A stretch of 64,000 bases of DNA, taken from contig NZ_PEKX01000020.1 in the NCBI RefSeq assembly GCF_002796985.1, forward strand, positions 349,197-413,196, written 5' to 3'. This stretch comes from Pseudomonas sp. GTDB taxonomy: Bacteria; Pseudomonadota; Gammaproteobacteria; Pseudomonadales; Pseudomonadaceae. A program made the position numbers and the translations under genes. The notes under the pieces were generated by a model, which was given only the letters and a program-made list of their open reading frames with translations, was not told the DNA's origin and ran no database searches. Below, one piece after another: positions 1-8,704 of the stretch; position 1 is the first letter of the stretch, and every line of letters starts with the position of its first letter.

Positions 1-555
1 AGCAGTTGCGAGCTGGCCACCCAGCACTCCCGCGAACTGGTGCAGAACCTGCTGATGCGCGAACTCGACCTCGCCCTGACCCTGCAACAGACCGACCACC
101 CCGGCCTGCGCTCGCAGCCCATCGCCAGCGGCCCGCTGGTCGCCCTGGCACCGCGCGGCCACTGGCCGGCGGAGCGTTTGGGGCAGCCGCTGACGCTGGA
201 CGAACTGGCCGGCGAACCGATGATCGGGCTGTCCACTTCCGACCCGCTGTCCGCCCGCCTGGAAAGCCATCTGGCCAACGTCGAACCGCCACCGCGCGTG
301 CGCATCGCGGTGCAGACCTATGCGCTGGCGCGCACGCTGGTGGAGGCAGGAACGGGCTTGGCACTGGTCGACCCCTTCACCGCGCTGGGCGCCGACGAAC
401 GCCTGACAGTGCAGCGCACCCTGACACCCGTTGTGAAGGTCACGCTCTACGCCCTGACCCGCGCCGACGAAACGCCGCCGCACACCCAGGCGCTGCTGCT
501 GGAGATGCTGGTGCGGCACGCTGAGAATCAGCTGGCGCAGCACCGCTTCGAATAA
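1..555 (+). CDS. LysR-family transcriptional regulator, C-terminal part (5' end outside window)
   Basis: The reading frame is open from base 1 to a TAA at 553-555 and gives about 184 residues without a helix-turn-helix, so the N-terminal DNA-binding half lies upstream of the window. What is visible is a LysR substrate-binding domain: a segment ending in RELDLALTLQ (the usual 'exposes what the ligand domain reads' core), then a second lobe with the pattern GEPMIGLSTSDPL and a late GLALVDPF motif that is typical of the effector-binding fold. The ligand cannot be read from the sequence. It converges on hutG, and two GC-rich hairpins separate them. Whether it regulates the hut genes is unknown; HutC is the obvious hut regulator here. 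Confidence 0.8.
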   Translation, partial: SSCELATQHSRELVQNLLMRELDLALTLQQTDHPGLRSQPIASGPLVALAPRGHWPAERLGQPLTLDELAGEPMIGLSTSDPLSARLESHLANVEPPPRVRIAVQTYALARTLVEAGTGLALVDPFTALGADERLTVQRTLTPVVKVTLYALTRADETPPHTQALLLEMLVRHAENQLAQHRFE

Positions 556-582
556 AAGACAGCCCCCTGCCACACCAGGGAA

Positions 583-635
583 GCGCCGCCGGGATGCGTG
601 GTCCGGCGGCGCCGCGCCGACAATCCCGGCGCGGC
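583..635. terminator. Two GC-rich hairpins between convergent genes
   Basis: Positions 583-592 and 603-612 form a 10-bp perfect stem (GCGCCGCCGG with CCGGCGGCGC). A second stem, GCCGCGCC with GGCGCGGC, follows at about 611-635. They sit between the convergent LysR gene and hutG. Neither is followed by a clear T run, so they may be transcript-end structures rather than classical intrinsic terminators. Confidence 0.45.
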
Positions 636-652
636 AGGAAGCTGCGTAAAAC

Positions 653-1456
653 TCAGCGGCCGTAGCGCTCGCGGCCCCAGGCGATGAAGGTTTCCAGCAT
701 GCGCCGGAGTACCTGGGCGGTCGGCGCGGCGAGGTCTTCGCGGTAGCCGAAGGGCGCCTGTTCATCCATGTAGTTGCACTGCGCGAGTTCCAGTTGCACC
801 GCGTGCACGTTGTCCTGCGGCTGGCCGTATTGACGAGTGATATGCCCACCCTTGAAGCGGCCGTTGAGGATGTGCCGGTAGGCCGGGGCATCGGCGCACA
901 CCGCGACCAATCGCTCGGCCAGCTCTGCATCGCAGCTCGCGCCGCTGTTGGTGCCGATGTTGAGGTCCGGCAGCTTGCCGTCGAACAGGTGCGGGATCAC
1001 CGAGGCGATGGAGTGGGCATCCCACAGCAGTGCGTAGCCGAACTCGGCCTTCAGGCGCGCCAGCTCGTCGGCCAGGGTGCGATGGTAGGGCGTCCAGATT
1101 TCGGCGAGGTAACGCGCGCGCTCTTCGGGCGAAGGCGTCTGGCCGCCCTTGAATAGCGGGCGGCCGTCGAACAGGGTGTCCGGGTAGAGGCCGGTGGTGG
1201 CGGTGCTGTACAGCGGTTTGTCGTCGGCCGGGCGATTGAGGTCGATGACGTAGCGCGAGTAGCCGGCGGCCAGGGTGCTGGCGCCCAGTTCCTCGGCGAA
1301 GGCGTAGAGCTGCGGGATGTGCCAGTCGGTGTCGGCCAGTTCGCGGGCCTCGTCCACCAGGCCGTTTTCCACCGCTGGGGTCAGGCGGATGCCGGGGTGC
1401 GGCATGCTGATCAGCAGGGGCACGCGGCCGCGTTTGAATTCGAGAACCTTGTCCAT
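653..1456 (-). CDS. hutG: N-formylglutamate deformylase HutG
   Basis: This is the last step of the five-step histidine pathway: N-formyl-L-glutamate is hydrolysed to glutamate and formate in the cytoplasm. The 267-residue product matches the family length and shows its signatures: SMPHPGIRLTP near residue 18, DTDWHIPQLYAFAEELGA near 43, YVIDLNRP near 69, and a WDAHSI motif near 145 whose Asp and His are expected metal ligands. The start at 1456 has a GGAGAT ribosome-binding site. It is the distal gene of the minus-strand hut transcription unit and is separated from hutI by a REP-type element. Together with hutF it defines the two-enzyme route from formiminoglutamate, rather than the single-step HutG formiminoglutamase of enterics. 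Confidence 0.95.
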   Translation of the reverse strand: MDKVLEFKRGRVPLLISMPHPGIRLTPAVENGLVDEARELADTDWHIPQLYAFAEELGASTLAAGYSRYVIDLNRPADDKPLYSTATTGLYPDTLFDGRPLFKGGQTPSPEERARYLAEIWTPYHRTLADELARLKAEFGYALLWDAHSIASVIPHLFDGKLPDLNIGTNSGASCDAELAERLVAVCADAPAYRHILNGRFKGGHITRQYGQPQDNVHAVQLELAQCNYMDEQAPFGYREDLAAPTAQVLRRMLETFIAWGRERYGR

Positions 1457-1497
1457 GAAGGGCTATCTCCAATACGGGCGAGATGTACGCATTGCGT

Positions 1498-1579
1498 GTA
1501 GGAGCGAGGGGGACGCCATCGTTATTGCTCGCGAACCGGACTCCGCAGCGGGGCTGTTCGCGAGCAAGCTCGCTGCTAC
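1498..1579. repeat. REP-type inverted pair, degenerate left arm
   Basis: A right arm TTCGCGAGCAAGCTCGCTGC and a decayed left arm starting GTAGGAGCGAG face each other in the hutI-hutG gap. It belongs to the same family as the elements near 10836, 17054, 26974, 38946 and 47246. Confidence 0.75.
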
Positions 1580-1590
1580 TAAGAGCAGAT

Positions 1591-2787
1591 TCACAGCTCT
1601 TCGCCGTGACGAATGACGCGCTTGGGCAGGTCGCCGCCGAGCCAGTAGGCGAGTTCGGCGGGGCGCTGGATGTCCCAGGCGATGAAGTCGGCGACCTTGC
1701 CCGCTTCCAGGCTGCCGTGGCTGTCGGCCATGCCCAGCGCCCGCGCGGCGTTGAGGGTGACGCCGGCCAGTGCTTCTTCCGGAGTCAGGCGGAAGGCGGT
1801 GCAGGCCATGTTCAGCATCAGGCGCAGGGACAACGCTGGCGAGGTGCCGGGGTTGAGGTCGCTGGCGATGGCGATGTGCACGCCGTGCTTGCGCAGGGCA
1901 TCCATCGGCGGCAATTGGGTTTCGCGCAGGACGAAGAAGGCTCCCGGCAGCAGCACGGCGACGGTGCCGGCCTCGGCCATGGCGATGGCGTCGCTCTCGT
2001 CCATGAATTCCAGGTGATCGGCGGACAGCGCGCCATAACGTGCGGCAAGGCTGGAGCCATGCAGCGAGGACAGTTGTTCGGCGTGCAGTTTCACCGGCAG
2101 GCCCAAGCGCTCGGCAGCCTGGAATACTCGCTCGACCTGCGCCGGGGAGAACGCCAGGTGCTCGCAGAAGGCGTCCACGGCGTCCACCAGCCCCTCTTCG
2201 GCCAGCGCCGGGAGAATGTGATTGCAGACCTGCTCGATGTACTCGTCGGCGCGGCCGGCGTATTCGGGTGGCAAGGCGTGGGCAGACAGGCAGGTGGTGC
2301 GCACCGTCACCGGCAGCTCCTGCTCCAGGCGGCGGGCCACGCGCAGCATGCGCCGCTCGCTGTCCAGGTCCAGGCCGTAGCCGGACTTCACTTCCAGCAC
2401 CGTCACACCATCGGCCAGCAGCGGGCGGGCACGCTTGATCGCGCTGGCCAGCAGTTCGTCCTCGCTGGCCTCGCGGGTGGCGCGCACGGTGCTGGCGATG
2501 CCGCCGCCAGCTGCGGCGATCTCGGCGTAGCTCACGCCATTCAGGCGCTGCTCGAATTCGCCGCTGCGGTCGCCGCCGAATACCAGGTGGGTATGGCAGT
2601 CGATGAAGCCGGGCGTGACCCAGGCGCCGCCCAGGTCGGTGCTCTGCACCGGGCGCTCGGGCAGTTCGGCGCGCGGGCCGATCCAGGCGATGCGCTCGCC
2701 TTCGGTGATGATCGCGGCGTCCTCGATGATCGAGTAGCGCCCGTCTTTCAGGGTCGCCGCGTGGCAGTGCTGCCAGAGGTGTTTCAT
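1591..2787 (-). CDS. hutI: Imidazolonepropionase HutI
   Basis: This enzyme hydrolyses 4-imidazolone-5-propionate to N-formimino-L-glutamate, the third step of histidine breakdown. The 398-residue protein is a metal-dependent amidohydrolase. An H-x-H metal site lies in GFIDCHTHLVFGG (around residue 70), substrate-loop residues in FEQRLNGVSYAEI, a conserved KLHAEQLSSLHG (around 237), ADHLEFM, and a late metal Asp in ASDLNPGTSP (around 310). The start codon overlaps the stop of the upstream hutH-like gene by 4 bases (ATGA), so the two are translationally coupled. The protein is full length, with no sign of damage. Confidence 0.96.
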   Translation of the reverse strand: MKHLWQHCHAATLKDGRYSIIEDAAIITEGERIAWIGPRAELPERPVQSTDLGGAWVTPGFIDCHTHLVFGGDRSGEFEQRLNGVSYAEIAAAGGGIASTVRATREASEDELLASAIKRARPLLADGVTVLEVKSGYGLDLDSERRMLRVARRLEQELPVTVRTTCLSAHALPPEYAGRADEYIEQVCNHILPALAEEGLVDAVDAFCEHLAFSPAQVERVFQAAERLGLPVKLHAEQLSSLHGSSLAARYGALSADHLEFMDESDAIAMAEAGTVAVLLPGAFFVLRETQLPPMDALRKHGVHIAIASDLNPGTSPALSLRLMLNMACTAFRLTPEEALAGVTLNAARALGMADSHGSLEAGKVADFIAWDIQRPAELAYWLGGDLPKRVIRHGEEL

Positions 2788-4316
2788 TGCAATCTCCCGA
2801 TGCTCGCGCCGACGCTGTGCAGCGCCGCCGGGTTGGCCAGCAGCTCGGCCGCGCGGGCGATGTCCGGCGCCAGCCAGCGGTCGCTGTCATAGGCCGGCAC
2901 CTGCTCGCGCAGCAGGCTCCAGGCGCAGTCGGTGCCGCTGCCGAAGCGCTGCGGCTTGAGGAATTCGAAGGCCTGGGCGGCCAGCAGGTATTCGATGGCG
3001 AGGATGCGCCGGCTGTTGTCCAGGGCGCGGCCGAGCTTGAGCGCGGCACTGGTGCCCAGGCTCAGGTGGTCTTCCTGCAGGCCGGAGGTGACGAAGTTAT
3101 CCAGCACGGCGGGTTGCGCCAGCTGGCGGTTCTCGCCGGCCAGGGAGGCGGCGACGTACTGGGCGATCATCATTCCCGAGTTGACGCCCGGCTGGCTCAC
3201 CAGGAAGGCCGGCAGGCCGCTGACCAGCGGGTTCACCAGGCGGTCCAGGCGGCGCTCGGAAACCCCGCCCAGTTCGGCCACGGCGATCGCCAGCAGGTCG
3301 GCGGCCATGGCCACGGATTCGCCGTGGGGGTTGGCCTGGGACACCACGCGGTAGTCGTCCGGGGTGCCCAGCACCAGCGGGTTGTCGGTGGCGGAATTGA
3401 GCTCGGTCTCGATCTGTTTCGCTGCGTGTTCCAGCTGGTCGCGGCAGGCGCCGTGAATCTGCGGCATGGAGCGAATGCTCAGGGCGTCCTGGGTGCGGAT
3501 GCCCTTGCTGCTGGCGACGACTTCGCTACCTTCGAGCAGCGCGCGCAGGTTGGCGCCGACCTTCTGCATGCCCGGGTGCGGCTTGAGCGCGATGATCTCG
3601 GCGTCGAACGCGTCGATCTGACCGCGCAGGGCCTCGAAGCTCATGGCGCCGATCACGTCGGCCCACTGCGCGAGGCGGGTCGCCTCGTCGAGGGCAAGGC
3701 AGCTCAGGCCGGTCATGCACGGCGTGCCGTTGACCAGGCAGAGCCCGTCCTTGGCGCCCAGCTGCACCGGTTCCAGGCCTTCGTCGGCCAGGGCGCGGGC
3801 AGCGGGAACGACCTCGCCGCGATAGCTCACCTCGCCGATGCCCAGCAGCGCCACGCCGACGTGGGCCGTGTGGGTCAGGTAGCCGACCGAACCTTGCGAT
3901 GGAACGCGCGGGGTAATGCCGTGATTGAGCAGCGCCAGCAGCGCTTCCACCACGCGGCGGTGCAGGCCGGATTTGCCATGGCTGTAGTTGACGATGGCGG
4001 CGGCGATGATCGCGCGGGTCTGTTCGTCCTTCAGCGGCTCGCCCACGCCGCAAGCGTGACTGAGCAGGGTGTTGCGCGAGAGCTGCGCCAGTTGCTCGCC
4101 CTGCAGCACCACGTTGCACAGCGCACCCAGGCCGGTGCTGATGCCATAGGCCCGCTCACCCCGGCTGACGATGCGCTCGACGATGCCATGGGCGTTTTCG
4201 ATACGCGCCCAGGCGGCTGGCGCCAGTTGCAGTGAAGCGCCGTGGCGCGCCACTGCAACGAGATCCTGCCAGCGCAGCGGGCCGTTGCCGAAGGTGACGA
4301 TGGAGGGGGACGACAT
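2784..4316 (-). CDS. hutH1: HutH1, histidine ammonia-lyase-like protein without the MIO triad
   Basis: The 510-residue protein is a full-length member of the aromatic amino-acid ammonia-lyase family. Many histidase residues are kept: Tyr in RAYGISTGLG (near 57), His in LLSHACG (87), Asn in LVNGT (196), Gln276 and Arg282, and QEDH near 411. However, the invariant Ala-Ser-Gly that cyclises to the MIO cofactor is absent: after PSQGSVG (139-145) the sequence goes straight to YLTHTAH, three residues short of HutH2. The active-site Tyr of QDPY is Leu279 and the Phe of NFH is Pro330. It is therefore probably unable to deaminate histidine by the known chemistry. It sits between hutV and hutI, with a good AGGAG site before the ATG. 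A structural or regulatory partner of HutH2, or a different substrate, are possible. The family call is certain; the activity is unknown. Confidence 0.9.
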   Translation of the reverse strand: MSSPSIVTFGNGPLRWQDLVAVARHGASLQLAPAAWARIENAHGIVERIVSRGERAYGISTGLGALCNVVLQGEQLAQLSRNTLLSHACGVGEPLKDEQTRAIIAAAIVNYSHGKSGLHRRVVEALLALLNHGITPRVPSQGSVGYLTHTAHVGVALLGIGEVSYRGEVVPAARALADEGLEPVQLGAKDGLCLVNGTPCMTGLSCLALDEATRLAQWADVIGAMSFEALRGQIDAFDAEIIALKPHPGMQKVGANLRALLEGSEVVASSKGIRTQDALSIRSMPQIHGACRDQLEHAAKQIETELNSATDNPLVLGTPDDYRVVSQANPHGESVAMAADLLAIAVAELGGVSERRLDRLVNPLVSGLPAFLVSQPGVNSGMMIAQYVAASLAGENRQLAQPAVLDNFVTSGLQEDHLSLGTSAALKLGRALDNSRRILAIEYLLAAQAFEFLKPQRFGSGTDCAWSLLREQVPAYDSDRWLAPDIARAAELLANPAALHSVGASIGRLQ

Positions 4317-4384
4317 GCAGAACTACTCCTTGAGATCAGCGGACAAGGGAGCACCCTCCCCCGTCCGATGGCACCGATGGGGCG

Positions 4385-5200
4385 TCAGATCGCCGCGACG
4401 CGACGCTGGACGAAGCGGTCGACGTACTCGTCGGCGGGCTTGTGCAGGATGTCGGCGGGCGCGCCGACCTGGATCAACTGGCCGTCCTTGAGGATGGCGA
4501 TGCGGTTGCCGATGCGCACGGCTTCATCGAGGTCGTGGGTGATGAAGACGATGGTCTTGTGCAGGGTTTTCTGCAGCTCCAGCAACTGGTCCTGCATGTC
4601 CGCGCGGATCAGCGGGTCGAGGGCGCTGAAGGCCTCGTCCATGAGGATGATGTCGGTGTCCGCGGCCAGTGCGCGGGCCAGGCCGACGCGCTGGCGCATG
4701 CCACCGGAGAGCTGATGCGGGTAGGACTTCTCGTAGCCCTTGAGGCCCACGGTATTGATCCAGTGCAGCGCGCGCTCCTGGCACAGCGCCTTGCTCTCGC
4801 CACGGATCTTCAGGCCGTAGGCGACGTTGTCGAGCACGCTCTTGTGCGGCAGCAGGCCGAAGCTCTGGAACACCATGCTGATCTTGCGCCGGCGGAAGTT
4901 CTCCAGCGCGGCGGCGTCGTAGGCGAGCACGTCTTCGCCATCCACCAGGATCTGCCCGCTGGTGGGGTCGATCAGGCGGTTGAAGTGGCGCACCAGGGTC
5001 GACTTGCCGGAGCCGGAGAGGCCCATGATGACGAAGATTTCCCCGGCCTCGATGGACAGCGAGAGGTCGTTGACGCCGACCACGCAATCGGTGGCGGCGA
5101 GCACCTCGGCCTTGCTCTTGCCCTGGCGGATCATCTCCAGCGCCTTGTCGGCGCGGGCACCGAAGATCTTGTAGACGTTCTTGACCTGGATCTTGCTCAT
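4385..5200 (-). CDS. hutV: Histidine-type ABC transporter ATPase HutV (ProV-like)
   Basis: This is the cytoplasmic ATPase of a glycine-betaine/proline-type importer. Walker A is GLSGSGKST (around residue 59-67), the Q-loop is MVFQSFGLLPH, the signature LSGGMRQRVGLA and Walker B IILMDEAFSALD, followed by the H-loop ITHDLDEA. At 271 residues it ends right after the ATPase core, so the tandem CBS domains of enteric ProV are missing and osmotic gating of that kind is not expected. The start overlaps the end of hutW by 4 bases. Its place in a hut operon, with HutX and HutW, supports histidine uptake as known for Pseudomonas HutXWV. Confidence 0.93.
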   Translation of the reverse strand: MSKIQVKNVYKIFGARADKALEMIRQGKSKAEVLAATDCVVGVNDLSLSIEAGEIFVIMGLSGSGKSTLVRHFNRLIDPTSGQILVDGEDVLAYDAAALENFRRRKISMVFQSFGLLPHKSVLDNVAYGLKIRGESKALCQERALHWINTVGLKGYEKSYPHQLSGGMRQRVGLARALAADTDIILMDEAFSALDPLIRADMQDQLLELQKTLHKTIVFITHDLDEAVRIGNRIAILKDGQLIQVGAPADILHKPADEYVDRFVQRRVAAI

Positions 5201-6051
5201 TTGCTGGCCTCATGGTGGCGCGAGCGGCCGTAAGCCTGGGTGATGCGGTCGATGACCACGGCGAGGATGACGATGGCGAGGCCCGCCTCCAGGCCCTTGC
5301 CGACGTTGAGCGTCTGGATGCCCACCAGCACGTCCTCACCCAGGCCACGGGCGCCGATCATCGAGGCGATGACCACCATCGACAGGGCCATCATGGTGGT
5401 CTGGTTGATGCCGGCCATGATGCTCGGCAGCGCCAGCGGCAGCTGCACCCCGAACAATTGCTGGCGGCGGTTGGCGCCGAAGGCGGTGATGGCTTCCATC
5501 ACCTCGCGGTCGACCTGGCGAATCCCCAGGTCGGTGAGGCGGATCAGCGGCGGCGCGGCATAGATCACGGTGGCGAAGATCGCCGGCACCTTGCCCAGGC
5601 CGAACAGCATCAGCACCGGGATCAGGTACACGAAGCTGGGCATGGTCTGCATGATGTCCAGCAGGGGCAGCAGCACGGCGCGGAAGCGGTCGCTGCGCGC
5701 GGCGAGGATGCCCAGCGGGATGCCGATCAGCACCGAGATGAGGGTGGCGACCATCATCAGCGCGAGGGTCTGCATCAGCTTGTCCCACAGGCCCACGGCG
5801 CCCACCAGGAACAGCAGCCCGACGATCACCACGGTCGGCAGGATGCGCCGGGTGGCGTGCCAGGCGATACCGGCGACGATGGCCAGCATCAGCCACCAGG
5901 GAGTGGCCCGCAGCACGCTCTCCAGGTTGACGATGGCCCACAGCAGGGTGTCGGAGATGTGGCGGAACACGTCGCCGTAGTTGGTGACCAGGGCATCGAC
6001 CCAACCGTTGACCCAGTCGGCGATGGAGAAGGTGAAGCGTTCGGGAAACAT
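5197..6051 (-). CDS. hutW: ABC transporter permease HutW (ProW-like)
   Basis: This is the membrane-spanning subunit of the HutXWV importer, 284 residues. An N-terminal helix-rich lead (about residues 1-70, including WWLMLAIVAGIAWHATRRI) precedes the BPD_transp_1 core with five to six membrane segments. The EAA loop that contacts the ATPase is EAITAFGANRRQQLFGVQLPLALPSIMAGI (reported here as starting near residue 181). It is translationally coupled to hutV, while hutX lies 65 bases upstream across a strong hairpin. The gene is intact and its family assignment is firm; histidine as substrate is inferred from context. Confidence 0.93.
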   Translation of the reverse strand: MFPERFTFSIADWVNGWVDALVTNYGDVFRHISDTLLWAIVNLESVLRATPWWLMLAIVAGIAWHATRRILPTVVIVGLLFLVGAVGLWDKLMQTLALMMVATLISVLIGIPLGILAARSDRFRAVLLPLLDIMQTMPSFVYLIPVLMLFGLGKVPAIFATVIYAAPPLIRLTDLGIRQVDREVMEAITAFGANRRQQLFGVQLPLALPSIMAGINQTTMMALSMVVIASMIGARGLGEDVLVGIQTLNVGKGLEAGLAIVILAVVIDRITQAYGRSRHHEASK

Positions 6052-6079
6052 GGCACGTACTCGTCAGGAGTGGGCATCA

Positions 6080-6105
6080 CCGCAAGGAGCCGGGGCTCCT
6101 TGCGG
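6080..6105 (-). terminator. Intercistronic hairpin between hutX and hutW
   Basis: There is an 11-bp perfect stem, CCGCAAGGAGC (6080-6090) with GCTCCTTGCGG (6095-6105), and a four-base loop. No T run follows on the minus strand. It most likely protects or attenuates the mRNA so that the binding protein HutX is made in excess over the membrane subunits. Confidence 0.6.
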
Positions 6106-6116
6106 GTTCGGCAGCG

Positions 6117-7088
6117 TCAGAGCGCGGCCTGGACCTTCTTCGCAGCGTCCTCGCTGACCCAGGTGCTCCACACTTCCGGGTGCTCCTTGAGGAAGGCCTT
6201 GGCCAGTTGCTCGGAGGTGAGTTTCTCCTTGGCCATCTTCGCCAGGTTCTGGTTCAGCAGGTCGATGGGCAGGTTGACCTTCTCCAGCACCGCCACCAGT
6301 TCCGGGGCCTGATCGTGGAAGGCCTTGGACAGGCCGACCTGGATCTTCACGTCCTTGTTCACGCCCGGCTCCTCCAGCTTGACCAGGTCGGCCTGGCCCA
6401 TCAGCGGCGTCGGCGACCAGTAGTAGAAGAGGATAGGCTCCTTGCGCTTGTAGCTCGACAGCACGGCGGCATCCAGGGCCGGGCCGGTGCCGGGGCGGAA
6501 GTTGGTGTATTTGTCCTCGAGGCCGTACTTCTTCAGCATCTCGGAGTTTTCCAGCTCACAGGTCCAGCCGGCCGGGCAGTTGTAGAAGCGGCCCTTGCCC
6601 GGCTCTTCCTGGTCGCGGAAGACTTCGGGGTACTGCGCAAGATCAGGAATAGTCTTGAGTTTCGGCGCGCTGGCTTCGATGCCTCGGGCCTTGTCGCCCT
6701 CGATCACGAAGCGCGGCACGTACCAGCCTTCGGTCGCACCAACGATGGGCGCACCCACGCCGACCACCTTGTTGGCGGCGGCGGCCTTGTTCCAGGCGTC
6801 GCTGCGGCCAACCCACTCTTCGCTGAAGATCTGGATGTCGTTGTTCGCCAGCGCCTGCTCCATGGTGATGGAGTTGCCCGGCAGGCTGTCGGTTTCACAG
6901 CCATAGCCGTTCTTCAGGATGATCTGCATGAGGTCGGTGAGCAGCATGCCGCTCTCCCAGTTCAGCCCGGCGAACTTTACCGGCTTGCCACTCTCGCACC
7001 AGCCGGCGGCCTGGGCCGAAGCCACGGTGCCGCCCAGCAACCCGGCGGACAGGAACAGGCCCAGCAACGTCTTCTTGGTGGTGTTCAT
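6117..7088 (-). CDS. hutX: Periplasmic substrate-binding protein HutX
   Basis: This is the OpuAC/ProX-type binding protein for the HutXWV importer, 323 residues, with a Sec signal peptide (MNTTKKTL..., cleavage probably after AQAAG near residue 28). The mature protein begins WCESGKPVKFAGLNW and contains paired cysteines at CESG, YGCET and NCPAGWTCE, which probably make disulfides. An AGGAG site precedes the ATG. It is first in the hutXWV set and is followed by a hairpin that would favour its high expression. Its ligand is probably histidine, by analogy with other pseudomonads. A clear paralogue without a transporter is at 10919-11932. Confidence 0.93.
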   Translation of the reverse strand: MNTTKKTLLGLFLSAGLLGGTVASAQAAGWCESGKPVKFAGLNWESGMLLTDLMQIILKNGYGCETDSLPGNSITMEQALANNDIQIFSEEWVGRSDAWNKAAAANKVVGVGAPIVGATEGWYVPRFVIEGDKARGIEASAPKLKTIPDLAQYPEVFRDQEEPGKGRFYNCPAGWTCELENSEMLKKYGLEDKYTNFRPGTGPALDAAVLSSYKRKEPILFYYWSPTPLMGQADLVKLEEPGVNKDVKIQVGLSKAFHDQAPELVAVLEKVNLPIDLLNQNLAKMAKEKLTSEQLAKAFLKEHPEVWSTWVSEDAAKKVQAAL

Positions 7089-7167
7089 CTGATGCTCCTA
7101 AACGTGAATGAGGTTGGGCAGTCCAAGGGCCGCGCGTGCTTGTGGCCGCGCGGCCGGGCCGGTCTGT

Positions 7168-8580
7168 TCAGGTGCGGGCCGGCAGGATCAGCCGGTCCGG
7201 TACTGCGCGCGTAACGCGGCGGGCGACCAGGTAATAGAGAACGGCCGGGACCACGAGGCCGATGATCCAGGAGATATCCACGCCGCCCAGGGCATCCACC
7301 AGCGGGCCGGTGTAGAACTTGGTGGAAATGAACGGCAGCTGCACCAGCACGCCGATCACATAGACGCTGATGCCGGGGATGTTCCAGCGACCGTAGCGGC
7401 CGTCCGGATCAGCCAGCGCCGGCACGTCGTAGTGCTCGCGGGTGATGCAGTAGTAGTCCACCAGGTTGACCGCACTCCACGGAGTGAAGAAGGCCAGCAG
7501 GAAGAGGATGAAGGACTTGAATGCACCGAGGAACGAATGCTGGCCGAGCAGCGCGATCAGGGTCGCGGCGCCGACGATCAGCAGGACGAACACCAGGCGC
7601 TGCACGCGGCTCACTTCCAGGTGGCCGCGGAAGCCGCTGATCACCGTGGCGATGCACATGAAGCTGCCGTAGGAGTTCAGCGTCGAGATGGTGATCTTGC
7701 CGAAGGCGATGCTGAAGTACAGCAGCGCGGCGACGGCGCCACTGCCGCTCAGGCCGACGATGTAGGCCACTTCGTGGCCGGCGAATTGCCCGTTGGCCCC
7801 GGCCGCGGCGAACACGCCAAAGATCATCGCCACCTGCGCGCCGATCACCGAGCCCGCACCCACGGCGAGGAAGGTCTTCACCGGGGAAGTCTTGCTCGGC
7901 AGGTAGCGCGAGTAGTCGGCCACGTAGGGGCCGAAGGCGATCTGCCAGGAAGCGGCCAGGGATACTGCGAGCAGGAAGCTGCTCCAGGTGAAGTGGCGGA
8001 TTTCCAGCAGCGCGCCGACGTCGGTCTGGCTGACCAGGCGGCTGAACAGGTAGACGAAGGCGATCACCCCGATGACGCTGGCGATACGGCCGATGACGTG
8101 AATCACCCGGTAGCCGAGCACGGTCACCAGCACGATGACGCTGGCGAACATCAGGATGCCGACGCTGTCGCTGACGCCGAACAGCTGGCCCAGCGCCTGG
8201 CCGGAGAGCACCGTGCCGGTGGCGGTGAAGCCCAGGTACATCAGGCACACCAGCACGATCGGGATGGCCGCGCCATAGACGCCGAACTGCACGCGGCTGG
8301 AGATCATCTGCGGCAGGCCGAGTTTCGGCCCTTGCGCCGCGTGCAGCGCCATCACGCCGCCGCCCAGCAGTTGGCCGATGAGCAGGCCGATCAGCGACCA
8401 GAACACATCACCGCCCAGCACCACGGCCAGGGCGCCGGTGACGATGGCGGTGATCTGCAGGTTGGCACCCAGCCACAGGGTGAACTGGCTGTAGAGCTTG
8501 CCGTGGCGCTCGGCCTCGGGGATGTAGTTGATCGAACGCACTTCGATCAGGGGTTTGGAGCTATCACTGGCCTGGGACAT
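7168..8580 (-). CDS. NCS1-family (cytosine/purine permease-like) transporter, probable urocanate transporter
   Basis: This is a 470-residue inner-membrane protein with about 12 hydrophobic segments and the general look of the nucleobase-cation symporter 1 family. An N-terminal amphipathic lead (RSINYIPEAERHGK) precedes TM1 with FTLWLGANLQ, and TM3 carries PQMISSRVQFGVYGA. It lies directly downstream of hutU, after a REP-type element, and upstream of hutX. NCS1 transporters at this position in Pseudomonas hut clusters have been associated with urocanate uptake (HutTu); I recall this rather than verify it, so no symbol is given. The position next to urocanase fits that role. Cytosine or another nucleobase remains possible. 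Confidence 0.85.
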   Translation of the reverse strand: MSQASDSSKPLIEVRSINYIPEAERHGKLYSQFTLWLGANLQITAIVTGALAVVLGGDVFWSLIGLLIGQLLGGGVMALHAAQGPKLGLPQMISSRVQFGVYGAAIPIVLVCLMYLGFTATGTVLSGQALGQLFGVSDSVGILMFASVIVLVTVLGYRVIHVIGRIASVIGVIAFVYLFSRLVSQTDVGALLEIRHFTWSSFLLAVSLAASWQIAFGPYVADYSRYLPSKTSPVKTFLAVGAGSVIGAQVAMIFGVFAAAGANGQFAGHEVAYIVGLSGSGAVAALLYFSIAFGKITISTLNSYGSFMCIATVISGFRGHLEVSRVQRLVFVLLIVGAATLIALLGQHSFLGAFKSFILFLLAFFTPWSAVNLVDYYCITREHYDVPALADPDGRYGRWNIPGISVYVIGVLVQLPFISTKFYTGPLVDALGGVDISWIIGLVVPAVLYYLVARRVTRAVPDRLILPART

Positions 8581-8704
8581 CGTTATTGTTCTCCCGAAGG
8601 GATTTATTGTCTGTCGATGTACTGCTTCTTTAAGGACCGAGCCGCCGCACCCAGCGGTGCGGCGGCCCTTTCCATGGTCCTGATTTGCTACTGCGCTACA
8701 GGTA

